A stretch of DNA of 64,000 nucleotides from contig OY101117.1 of NCBI GenBank assembly GCA_956465555.1, positions 248,001-312,000 of the forward strand, written 5' to 3'. The position numbers were made by a program, and so were the translations under genes. The DNA comes from Nitzschia sp. pyKryTriq1. Lineage: Eukaryota > Bacillariophyta > Bacillariophyceae > Bacillariales > Bacillariaceae. A model generated the notes under the pieces. It did no database searches. It was given only the letters and a program-made list of their open reading frames with translations, and was not told the DNA's origin. Positions 27,916-37,335 of this stretch are shown one piece after another (position 1 is the first letter of the stretch; every line of letters starts with the position of its first letter).

Positions 27916-30153
27916 CTATTGTTTCTCTTGGATTGGCAAAGGCGGATGGAGAACATGCTGCTGCTGCTGCTGCTGCTGTTCTTTATGCTGGATTCGATAA
28001 AGTTTCGTTCTCAGTTCCTTCATGGGAATTGGTTTCGGTAACCAGTCGTTGAAACCCAGCTCTGTAAAATCAGACCGAGCCACACTCGCCGTCAGACCTA
28101 GAATCGGCAGGTCGGTGTATCCCATACTCCGAATTCTTCGAGTGGCCTCGAGACCATCCATGACTGGCATTTGAATATCCATGAGTACGGCATTGTAGTC
28201 ATTCGGCTTTTCCTCCAACATTTTAATCGCAATCTTCCCATTTAGAGCAATCTCACAGGTATGACCCATACGTTTCAACATACTCGTGAGAAGCTTCTGG
28301 TTGACTTTGTTGTCTTCAGCCACCAATATATGAAGTGCGGCCTCATCTCGAAATGATGCCTCCAAAGGCACTTTTTCGATGACTTCGCATTCCGTGGGAA
28401 CTTCTGCTGGTAAAGTGAACCAAAAGCTAGATCCTTTCCCTTCTTGACTTTCCATTCCAATCGAACCGCCCATGTTTTGAACTAGGAGCTTGCAAATGGA
28501 GAGTCCAAGCCCCGTTCCTCCAAAGTTCCTTGCCACAGTGACAGATCCCTGCTGATACTGGTCAAAAATAATGTCCTTATGTGCCGGGTTGATTCCCCGC
28601 CCGGTATCATCCACAATAAATTTGACCATGGAACCATCGACCAACCCGGGAGAACTGGATTTCCATGGAACGGCCTGGACGTGAATACCCCCCTGCTTGG
28701 TGAATTTGACTGCGTTCGACAAGAGATTCAGTAATATCTGTCTAAGTCGATTCGGATCGCCCATTACTTTGAAAGGAATGTCTTTATCCCAACTCATCTT
28801 GAGGTAGAGTTTCTTTTCTTCACAGCTACCTTGCACAGCTGCCATGGTGCCTTCTAGAACACTACGCGGTTCGTACGGTATCGTCTCCAACTTCATCTTT
28901 CCTGCTTCGAGCTTGCTGTAGTCCAGGACGTCGTTGATGACGGTCATCAGACCTTGAGCACTCGATTTCATCAGTTTGACAAATGATCGTTGTTCCGTGT
29001 CTAATTCCGTTTGATCCAAAAGATCAATAAAACCAGTTACTTGATGCAATGGCGTGCGAATCTCATGGGCCATGATAGCTAGGAATTCGGACTTTTTGAT
29101 CCGCGCTTCTCGTTCCTTTTGGGCTTGGATAGCATCCGACATGTCTCGAGAACTGTACAATATGGCGGGCTTTCCCGTCAATGGGTCGAAGGTTCTTCTT
29201 AGCTGAATCGCGGACCATCGGGGCCCCACGCGAGTTCGGACGTTGGCTTGAAGGTTGAGCGTCGGTTCGGCATGATCGGTAGTAGTAGTAGTATCAAGGA
29301 TATTTCTCATCTTTTCAAGAGCTTCTTGCCCCACTTTTCGATCGACAAATCGACTCACAAAATCTTCGTGATGGGTGTCTGTGGAAGGTGTGCTAGTAGT
29401 TCTTTCGTTTGCTGTTGCGGCTTGGCCTTCTCCACCACCCTGTGTGGGTCTTGGTGTAATATGAGGTAGAGTTCCTTCGGGGTTCTTGTATATTAGCTTT
29501 CCATTCATATCGAACTGACAAACCGGCACAGGCAAGTGGCGTAACATCTCGACTCCTCGCAGTGTTTCGGGTTGTATTTTATCGCTCAAAACAGGCCGGC
29601 CTTCACACAACATACTCGGATTGGGTTCCCCCGCGGAGAGTCGTATGCCACTAATGGTAATATGTACAGTTTTGGCTTCTCCCTTGGGGTACAATGTCGA
29701 TTGATCAAAGATTCGCTGACCTTGATTGAATTCAGGTTGGTAGCTTTTTAACCGTGTGAAAGTCGCGTCCGTCATGTCGCCGTAGTTTCGATCCAACAAT
29801 TCTTGTAGGGAGCTGGCGTTCCATAGCTCGACGGCAGCTTCGTTGGCCCATTTCATACATTTGTTATCGATATCAAAGATCCAAACGGGCTGCACTAGCA
29901 CGTTCAAGACCTCCAGTTGCTCCTGAGAAAAGACTCGATTCGGGGGATACAAAGGCGTCGGTGGTGACAATTCCGTATCTGGCGGTTGTTCTTGTTGTTC
30001 TTCGACTGATCTTTTACTATTGGACTGTGACGCTGCAGTACTACGATCCTGGTGCTCCTCCGTAGCAGTCTTAACTTCGCCGTCATTGTTGTTGTTAGCT
30101 ACCATTGTTCCTTTTGTATCGTTAGTAGGAGTGGTAAAGCACATTGCTGACAT
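27916..30153 (-). CDS. PAS-PAS hybrid histidine kinase with receiver domain (copy 2)
   Basis: A 745-residue paralog of the upstream-numbered kinase, same strand and same domain order. His363 lies in M-A-H-E-I-R-T-P. The N, G1 and G2 boxes are intact (N-L-L-S-N-A-V-K-F-T, D-T-G-R-G-I, G-T-G-L-G-L-S-I-C-K). The receiver Asp659 lies in L-M-D-I-Q-M-P. HisKA and receiver are almost identical to copy 1. The linker inside the second PAS and both termini differ in length and in their homopeptide runs; this copy ends with a Gln run. Duplication with divergence of the sensory part suggests different inputs feeding a shared output, which is inference. Confidence 0.95.
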   Translation of the reverse strand: MSAMCFTTPTNDTKGTMVANNNNDGEVKTATEEHQDRSTAASQSNSKRSVEEQQEQPPDTELSPPTPLYPPNRVFSQEQLEVLNVLVQPVWIFDIDNKCMKWANEAAVELWNASSLQELLDRNYGDMTDATFTRLKSYQPEFNQGQRIFDQSTLYPKGEAKTVHITISGIRLSAGEPNPSMLCEGRPVLSDKIQPETLRGVEMLRHLPVPVCQFDMNGKLIYKNPEGTLPHITPRPTQGGGEGQAATANERTTSTPSTDTHHEDFVSRFVDRKVGQEALEKMRNILDTTTTTDHAEPTLNLQANVRTRVGPRWSAIQLRRTFDPLTGKPAILYSSRDMSDAIQAQKEREARIKKSEFLAIMAHEIRTPLHQVTGFIDLLDQTELDTEQRSFVKLMKSSAQGLMTVINDVLDYSKLEAGKMKLETIPYEPRSVLEGTMAAVQGSCEEKKLYLKMSWDKDIPFKVMGDPNRLRQILLNLLSNAVKFTKQGGIHVQAVPWKSSSPGLVDGSMVKFIVDDTGRGINPAHKDIIFDQYQQGSVTVARNFGGTGLGLSICKLLVQNMGGSIGMESQEGKGSSFWFTLPAEVPTECEVIEKVPLEASFRDEAALHILVAEDNKVNQKLLTSMLKRMGHTCEIALNGKIAIKMLEEKPNDYNAVLMDIQMPVMDGLEATRRIRSMGYTDLPILGLTASVARSDFTELGFNDWLPKPIPMKELRTKLYRIQHKEQQQQQQQHVLHPPLPIQEKQ

Positions 30154-31060
30154 ACTCTAGAGGGGAGAGGAAGGCGGTGTATGCGAGAAGACGCACCTCC
30201 TCGTTGTCATACCGCGTGTTTTTACGCATACATCGTAGATGCGTCGGCCAAAAAAGAAGCCACCACCACGCACCTGCGAATACGTGTGCGGTCGGAGTGG
30301 AGAAAAAATAATGTCTTGACATTGCATCACAAGATTGAAGAAGGGGGTTCTCTTTATCAATTTCCACCCCCGCCCCTAGGCGACCCAGTGCTCGCCAGTG
30401 TTCTTCGCCAGGACGGTCCATGCTAGATGCCAACTCTCGAATTGAGTTGCCGCACTCTCGATGTCGTTCCGAGTATCCAGACTGCTACCGGTACGTGGAC
30501 CTCGATCACGAGCTGTCGACACATTCGATTCGTTACGTCTGGCCTTCTGTCCAGCACGATTTCCGACAGAAGTACGGTACAGTACAGGAGGGCTTCAGAC
30601 ACGAGTTAGGCAAGAACGCGCCGTCAAAGTCAGAATGAATGTGAACCTTCTGTAATACAAATCTGGAGGCAATGTATGTTACTATTCCCGACCTATCCAC
30701 CCTGGCCTTTCAATGGCAATGCGTAAGTTGGGGAATTTCCAGCTGGCCCGCCGAATGAATGGACTTCCCTGCACTACATCGAATCCGTGTATGACTAGTT
30801 TATGCCCCTGACTAAAAAGTCAGAGTATTTCTATTATTGTTGTTGTCGTTTATTCATTGAGGACCAACCACATCGGTAACAGGATGAGGCGTCACGCCTC
30901 GCTCCATCGTCCTCGGCTACTGTCTGTGCCTAGTCTACAGTAGAGCTACTACAAGGCCTGTCTGTCGTTCTTGGTGTCATTTTTTCTAGTAATGTTTGGT
31001 TTAGAAACGTTGGCGCCTCCAAGACGCTGTTTCGTTTCAGTATTGGAGCTCGCTTCTTTA
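30154..31060. other. gene-free spacer
   Basis: About 0.9 kb upstream of kinase copy 2 and downstream of the next minus-strand gene. Short frames near 30420-30655 have no recognisable content. Confidence 0.5.
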
Positions 31061-32260
31061 TTAGTTTAGTACCGAACAGATTTTCTTAATGGCCTTGTCC
31101 ACTGATTCCATGGTATCCATTGGAAACTTTTCCACAAAGCTATCCGGAACGGACCCAGCGGCTGCACCCATGATGGCACCAATCATAATAGCACGGAGAC
31201 AAGTTTCACCACCGGCATTCATGTTGCTTCGGAGAGCCTTAATATAGGCCGCTTCGTCCACATCTCCATCTGCCATGGATTTGTAAAAGAGATACATGGG
31301 GATCTCAAAGACCGATGGGAACCGTGCGGAATTTCCTCCGTGTTCTTCGTCTTCTTCTTTCATGCCTTCCACCAACGAAGGTAAGTCCTTCATTTTGGCT
31401 TCCATGAGAGCATACAAACAGGCATCTCCAATGTCGTGATCGTCGGTGGAATAGTTGGTCGTGCCGCTCATTGCATGATTGACCAGTTCTTCCATGGATT
31501 CTTTGAGGGATTTGCCCAAGAGAATGTTCTGCAATATGGATGCGGCAGCGCAACAGAATCGAACGGCCTTTGGGTTCCTTTGGTAAATCATGACCGTCTC
31601 CTTGACACGTTCAATCATGTCGACTTCGCCGGCATACAAGCAGACAGTAGGGATTATCCTTGCCAAAGCGCAAGCTAATAGTACGAGTAGGATAGGATAC
31701 AACATATTCGCAAAGTAGAGGAAGAAGTGATTGAGAAAATGAATGAGAACAACAAGATCAAACAATAACAATCCGAAAGCAAATACTTAAAAAGCAGTCG
31801 AGGCATCGACTTTCCTCTTCCACAAACCGCCATGATTTGATGCGATCTTTGAGTTACAGTACATACCTCGGTCATCGGCCTCGCCGCAAATCTCCACACT
31901 GCGATCGCCCGCCTTCATGCACGTCAAAAATTCTTCGACGCCCTTATCTTGGTATCCACCGTTGGTCTCGGCCCATTTCATCAAGGCCACACTCATGCCT
32001 CCCGCAGTGACCAGTTGCTCCTTGCCCACGTATTCCGTCGCAAAGAGCAGTTGTTCGCCCCACGGACTCAACATGCCGGCTCTTTCGTAGTGACCGGGAT
32101 AGTCGGCGGAAGAGTACCCGACGGGAGCGGGAGGATCTTGAAATTCCGGGGCCTCGGGGTTGGCGGGCGTTCCATTGTGACATCCCATACTCGCAGCATC
32201 GGCAAGAAGGGCACCTTTGATGGCGGCGGCCACGCGAGATTCATCCACTTTGCCTGGCAT
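31061..32260 (-). CDS. ADP-ribosylglycohydrolase-like (J1-crystallin/SelJ type) protein, two exons
   Basis: Exon 1 is 31867-32260 and exon 2 is 31061-31674, with a 192-bp phase-1 GT-AG intron. The spliced product has 335 residues. The splice restores E-A-D-D-R-A-C-A-L-A-R-I-I-P-T-V-C, which fits the D-D-x-x-N/R-A-x-A-L-A-R-I-x-P stretch of the J1-crystallin/SelJ branch. Other family marks are G-A-L-L-A-D-A-A-S-M-G near the N-terminus, S-P-W-G-E-Q, and G-G-E-T-C-L-R-A-I-M-I-G-A-I-M-G near the end. Classical members cleave ADP-ribose from proteins, while the J1-crystallin branch has uncertain activity. Oddly, the usual His-Trp-Ile-Tyr-Asp after the first motif is replaced by C-H-N-G-T-P, as if several residues were lost. 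No signal peptide. Activity is not assured. Confidence 0.85.
31675..31866 (-). other. intron of the ADP-ribosylglycohydrolase-like gene
   Basis: Donor GTATGT after a phase-1 G, acceptor TTAG. Reading through it gives a stop, while removing it joins two halves of one conserved motif. Confidence 0.85.
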
Positions 32261-32997
32261 TTTGATAACGATTCAGGGAATAATCCTATTTTTTGTTGAG
32301 GCGGGCGACTCCAAAATTGCACTTTTATGGATGAATCGGAAAATGAAACAAATACTTTCGACGACTGATCGAAATTTATAATCAAACCAGGTCGAGAGAA
32401 AGAGCAAACTATCTCAGAGCGAGGTCTGGGATACGCTTTAGATGCCACTTCCGACAACAAAATTATAAGATGTGTTGTAACCGTTGCTGATGACGCGCGA
32501 GACCCGAGATGAGAAAGCGGCAAAAGATCGGGCCTTTCCCTCTTCTTGTGACCAAAAGAGATACTCCTCTTACCCCCAATGAATAATGGGAACATTATAG
32601 TACCGAGTGAGGGAGCAGCATCCTCGGGGGTAACCAAATCCCTGACCATGGGCAGGCAGGCATAAGCGACAGGTCATAGCGCTAACTAAGTACTTTTGGG
32701 AGATAAAAAAGCTCGCTCGCGCTCGCGTCACCAAGATTTTGTGCGTGACCGAAGAATCGTGACCCAAATTACCCGCGAAAAATCGTTTGAGCGGCACTCG
32801 CGGGATATAAAACGCACATATCATTCATCTCGCATCATCGCATCAAGACACAAACTTTCCTTTCAAAACTCTCTCCACTAGTAATAGTAGAGTCACTAAT
32901 ACCACCGAGGTGCAATGACAGTTTATAGTCAAGACAAATCAAGAAGAATCATATGTACATAATGAATGAATTCCGCCGGCGGTAAACGACGAGGAGG
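32261..32997. promoter_or_regulatory. spacer between divergent genes
   Basis: A 737-bp region between the start at 32260 (minus) and the start at 32998 (plus), holding both upstream regions. No gene is supported. Confidence 0.45.
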
Positions 32998-33689
32998 ATG
33001 AGACGACGGTCGCTGCTGTACCGAATCTTTGTCGCGATAACGGGGATCTTTTTGATTCTTCAGATTTCATTGCTAGCCTGGCATCCAGCCGGCGAGGACT
33101 TACAGCTCCCTCATTTGGGGACAACTGGACGATTGACCCATGAAGCTTTCTATACGACGTTCAAGAAAAACAAGGAAGAGCAGAAACGAAATAATGACGA
33201 CGAGAATCGGACGACTACTGTTAGTATTTGTTCGAGATTTGAAAGAGGCACGTTGGCCGCCACGATATGGCGTCAGCTTCGTCCCCAACTTTTGGAGGTC
33301 TTGCGTCATCCTCGCGATACTCAAGGCCTTCATGACCACTGGACACGGGATCTTCTCGATTTATTGACGCCCCATGTCTTGGAATATTCCATCGAGGGAC
33401 ACCCTCATTTGGACATTCTTCGTTCGCTGATGGACAAACTATCCAAACGAATTCATCGGCTATTGCGGTCATCATCATCATCATCCTCATCCTCATCATC
33501 TTCAACTCCATTCAAAATTGTCGTTTTCGGAGGCAGTATTGTGGAAGGTACGGGATGTATGCGATCACCAATACCCGGTGGAAAACTCGAATTCGAGTCG
33601 CTTCAAGAATGTGCCTGGCCCTTTCGATTGGAACAAGCTTTGAATCAATTGATGGATTATCTACTTCTTGGACCCTCCTCGCCATCATC

Positions 33690-33722
<33 letters not shown>

Positions 33723-34579
33723 CAAACACAAACGGCGCTGGATTGAAATTCACAACTTAGCTGCGGGTGGTACCAATAGTGAAGCTGCGATACCCATGCT
33801 CCGATATTGGTTAAGTCCCGTCCTGTATCCCAAGGGTGCCGATGTGATTGTCAATGCCTACTCGGCCAACGACAACTTGGCTCCGGCCTTTCACGCCACT
33901 ACCAACACGACCGTGGACAGCTTTCATCTGGCAAGGATTTGGCAGCGAAATCTACAATTTGTACAAGAGGCACGATTTCACAAGAATCATCATCACGACG
34001 ACGACCATGTTGGCGACGACGAGGCATGTCAGGAAAGAGAACAACCCATGATTCTTTATGTCAATGATTATTTGGGGAATCAGCAGCAATCTATTGTAGG
34101 AGAAGGACAGCTCGATCAAGCTATTCAGTGGATAGCCGACTTTGAGTCAACCATGGGATATGTTTCGGTATCGCATGCGGTACGACGGTGGGTCTTGGCG
34201 GATACCTCGGAAGACTTCTTTTCGGGGCAGTGGATCGATCGAAAAGGACGCCCTGCGATCAATGTCCATTATGGCATGGCGGGCCATGTCACTACTACCA
34301 TTGCTCTTCTGTACTACTTTTTAAAAGTCATTCTGAACTTTTGTGACGACTTGGCGTTTGTGCAAGACGATGTCAATACTGCTTTTGATGATACGACCAA
34401 TACTGTCAGGAGGAGGAGGAGGAGGAGGAGGAGAATGTTATATCCAGAAGATTACGTTGCAATCGAGATCCCCACCAAGGAATGGGTCCAGCACCATCAA
34501 CCAGCAATCATTCTTCCGAACCTTACGGAATACTGGATACAACATTCTACACTGCTTTCCGACCAGTCCCATCAGCAAT

Positions 34580-34611
<32 letters not shown>

Positions 34612-35310
34612 TCATCATCAAATGCCAACCATCATACGAATTGCAAGGACAGGACGATGGCCCAACTGTCCTCGCCTTGCGCCTTTGCCTTTTTGGCAGC
34701 ACCCTTGGGCACCCACCAACAACAAGATTTGCTGGCCGCCTTTTTGGCACCCTTTACACTTCCAGCACCAGCAGAAAATAATAATGATGATGATAATCGT
34801 GGAGGATGGTCAGTACAAAATGATTTTCGTCAAGGTGGTTTTCAGAACAAGTTGGGATTGGTAGCTCACAAGCCTGGAGCGACCATGACACTCCAAGTAG
34901 GAGGAGGAGGAGGAGTGACTAACAACGCGTCTTCGATCCGAGTGGTGACGATTCAGTACCTGAAATCCTACGGAGATCTTTGGAAGGATAGTCGGGTCGA
35001 GTTTCGAGCTCAAATCTTGTCAAACAACAACAGCAACAACAACACCAACCAAGTTGTAGTTCTTCATGAACAAGTCTGGGAGTTGGAGGGATTTCATGAG
35101 CAATCTGTCAGCATTTCTTATTTTCATCATGTCGAACTGACGTATCGACGAGTCCCAGCAGCAGCAGCAGCAGCAGCAGCAGTACCGCCGGAGGATCATG
35201 GCGGTGGATCGTCGTCGTCGTCGTCGTCGTCGTTGTCCTTTCAATTACAAATGAAACTCGTGGGAGGCCAAATGTTCAAGATAAATGCGCTCATGTTTTG
35301 TAGTCGATGA
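32998..35310 (+). CDS. type II membrane-anchored SGNH hydrolase-like protein
   Basis: 770 residues. A basic start (M-R-R-R-S-L-L-Y-R) precedes one hydrophobic segment (about 10-28), giving a signal-anchor with a lumenal or external body. The SGNH marks are F-G-G-S-I-V-E-G (block I, Ser180 as nucleophile), L-A-A-G-G-T-N-S (block II Gly), and N-A-Y-S-A-N-D (block III, Asn291). The last is I-N-V-H-Y-G-M-A-G-H, with His424 or His430 as block V His. The usual Asp three residues before that His is absent. The C-terminal 200 residues form a second beta-rich domain (G-G-F-Q-N-K-L-G-L-V-A-H-K-P-G, Y-L-K-S-Y-G-D-L-W-K-D-S). Gln, Ser and Ala runs separate the parts. SGNH enzymes are esterases or acetyl-transferases acting on lipids or glycans; a glycan-related Golgi role fits the topology but is inference. 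Confidence 0.85.
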
Positions 35311-36057
35311 TGATAGTAGATGATGAGCTCCTCTATGGTAGTATATGAATAATCATCACGACTCTTTCCCTCGCTCGCTCCACCACCTGCTAGTCGACAT
35401 TCTTCCGTCGTCTCGCCGCTAGTATGTACGTGTAGTACTAGTAGTACTAGGCTACTAGTACGTGTAGTAGTTCTATCATATCTCTTTTAAAATCCTCCTT
35501 TCAAAAGGTTATCAGCATCATCATCATCATCAACATCATCATTGCAACCGCATACAGGATTAGATACTAGCTAGTATACCCTCTCGTAGCTACGTATAGA
35601 GTAGTAGAGCAGGCTGATGCTTCTGAGGAGGACGAGGAGGAGTCTTTTGACGAGGACGGTACAGGAGGTACCGTTACGGTCCTACTACACTAGTAGTAGG
35701 AGGGACGGACACAACATGACTCGAGGTAGTCAAACTTGAATCCTGCGTCAGCCACAATATAGTGACTCCTCCACTCACACGTGACGCGTCAGCAAGAATT
35801 CGAAAAACAGCTGTCAAAAAAATGAGAACCTCGCCTTTTTTCGAATGCAGCGGAAGCGAAGATCTGCGAGACGAAGAAGAATATAAGCATCTGCTCTACA
35901 GTAGTATGCAACCATGGACGACTGCTGCGGTGTGCTATCATACACATAATATATGCTGTGAACACATCCAAGTTCCCGCACTCATTCCCCACATCACACA
36001 GTAACGGTACCATACACCACAATCCAAACCAAAGCAACAATCGCAATAACGACTACG
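35311..36057. other. CTAG/GTAC-rich spacer
   Basis: Spacer of 747 bp. It contains a dense run of TAC/TAG words at about 35420-35475 and an ATC triplet run at about 35516-35540. No coding feature is supported before 36058. Confidence 0.55.
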
Positions 36058-37110
36058 ATGACGACTACGATGACGACACCCTTTGCTTGTTACTTGGAGA
36101 CATCAACAAGTGCAAGCACTACCAGTACAAATCTAATAGTAGTGTGCCCGATTCGATCCCAAGTCCAAGTGCCGATGCTGCTGGCTGAGGATGCTGCTGC
36201 TGATAATGATGATGATGACGATCCATTCGTATTCACAATGATGACCTTGGAGGGCCGGCTGTCTTGTCCAGTGCCAATGTCGACATCCCCACTCACCCGC
36301 CATGGAGAGGAGGAGGAGGAGGAGGAGTCGTCAACAGCAGCGGCAGCAGCAGCAACAACACATCAGGGTTGTTCCTGTGAGGGAGGAGTAATATCCCCAT
36401 TATCCTCGTCCAAAAGAAAAAGACAGCAGCAGCAGCAGCAGCCGCAAGAAGAAGAAGGAGAAGGAAAAGGAGAAGAAGCCACAAAAAACAGCAACAGCAA
36501 CAGCAACAGCAACCTTTTCTGTCAATGTTCCGCTTGTCCCGCCCCATCGTCGTCGTCGTCATCATCGTCATCGTCGTCGTCGTCGTCGTATCCCTTCTTT
36601 TCATGGGAATGCAACCATCCTATTGCGGGAGGACAATGCTGGGGCTTTGATTGCCAAGGAAACTGTCTCCTCAAGAAGGAGGAGTCGCTAGAAATAGTAG
36701 CAGCAGCAACAGCAGCAGCAGCAGCACCTGTACTGGAACTACTACTAGCGAGAGAGAAAGAGGAGAAGGAACAAGAAAAAGCACAAGAAAGAGGAGAAGA
36801 AGCACTTGGAATAGTGGACGACGATCGATGGAACGATCATGATGATTCGGAATATCCGCATTGCCATCCTCTTCATTGTTCATCCGGTGCGGAAGGATCG
36901 CCGACCATGGTGCCAACCATGTACTATGCTGATACAACAAAGTCGTCATCATCATCACCATCATCATCATCAGACAACAACAACAAGACAGTCCTAGTCG
37001 CCCAATCGGCGTCCTTGATGTGGATGTTAGGCTTTTTGGCAGTCACGCGAAATGACACGGACATTTGGTCTGTATCGTCGTCATCGGACCCTTATACTCT
37101 AGTAATCTAA
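36058..37110 (+). CDS. hypothetical low-complexity protein with clustered Cys
   Basis: A 350-residue frame from ATG 36058; the true start could be one of several later Met codons. It is made of Asp, Glu, Ala, Gln, Asn-Ser and poly-Ser runs. Between them are short Cys-bearing pieces: G-C-S-C-E-G-G, F-C-Q-C-S-A-C-P and W-E-C-N-H-P-I-A-G-G-Q-C-W-G-F-D-C-Q-G-N-C. The last is Cys/Trp-rich and may be a small metal-binding or disulfide module. The C-terminus is hydrophobic (S-L-M-W-M-L-G-F-L-A-V) and ends D-P-Y-T-L-V-I. I do not recognise a family. Confidence 0.6.
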   Translation: MTTTMTTPFACYLETSTSASTTSTNLIVVCPIRSQVQVPMLLAEDAAADNDDDDDPFVFTMMTLEGRLSCPVPMSTSPLTRHGEEEEEEESSTAAAAAATTHQGCSCEGGVISPLSSSKRKRQQQQQQPQEEEGEGKGEEATKNSNSNSNSNLFCQCSACPAPSSSSSSSSSSSSSSYPFFSWECNHPIAGGQCWGFDCQGNCLLKKEESLEIVAAATAAAAAPVLELLLAREKEEKEQEKAQERGEEALGIVDDDRWNDHDDSEYPHCHPLHCSSGAEGSPTMVPTMYYADTTKSSSSSPSSSSDNNNKTVLVAQSASLMWMLGFLAVTRNDTDIWSVSSSSDPYTLVI

Positions 37111-37335
37111 TGTAATCGTAGAAGAAGTGGGCGGGTGTGCAGGGTGGATTGGGGGTGAGTCTAATCTAATCTAAAATGCTGACAAAAAGGTGGAAAAAGC
37201 TACACTACTAGTGCGTCTACTAGCATTCATCTTTTACTTTGACGAGACGTATCATAATAATATGTAAAAGGATACATGGTGGAATGCCACGTGAGTATAA
37301 TAGTAAGTTTCAATGCTCCACTCAACACCACAACA
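37111..37335. other. short spacer between convergent genes
   Basis: A 225-bp 3' region; nothing else is seen. Confidence 0.6.
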
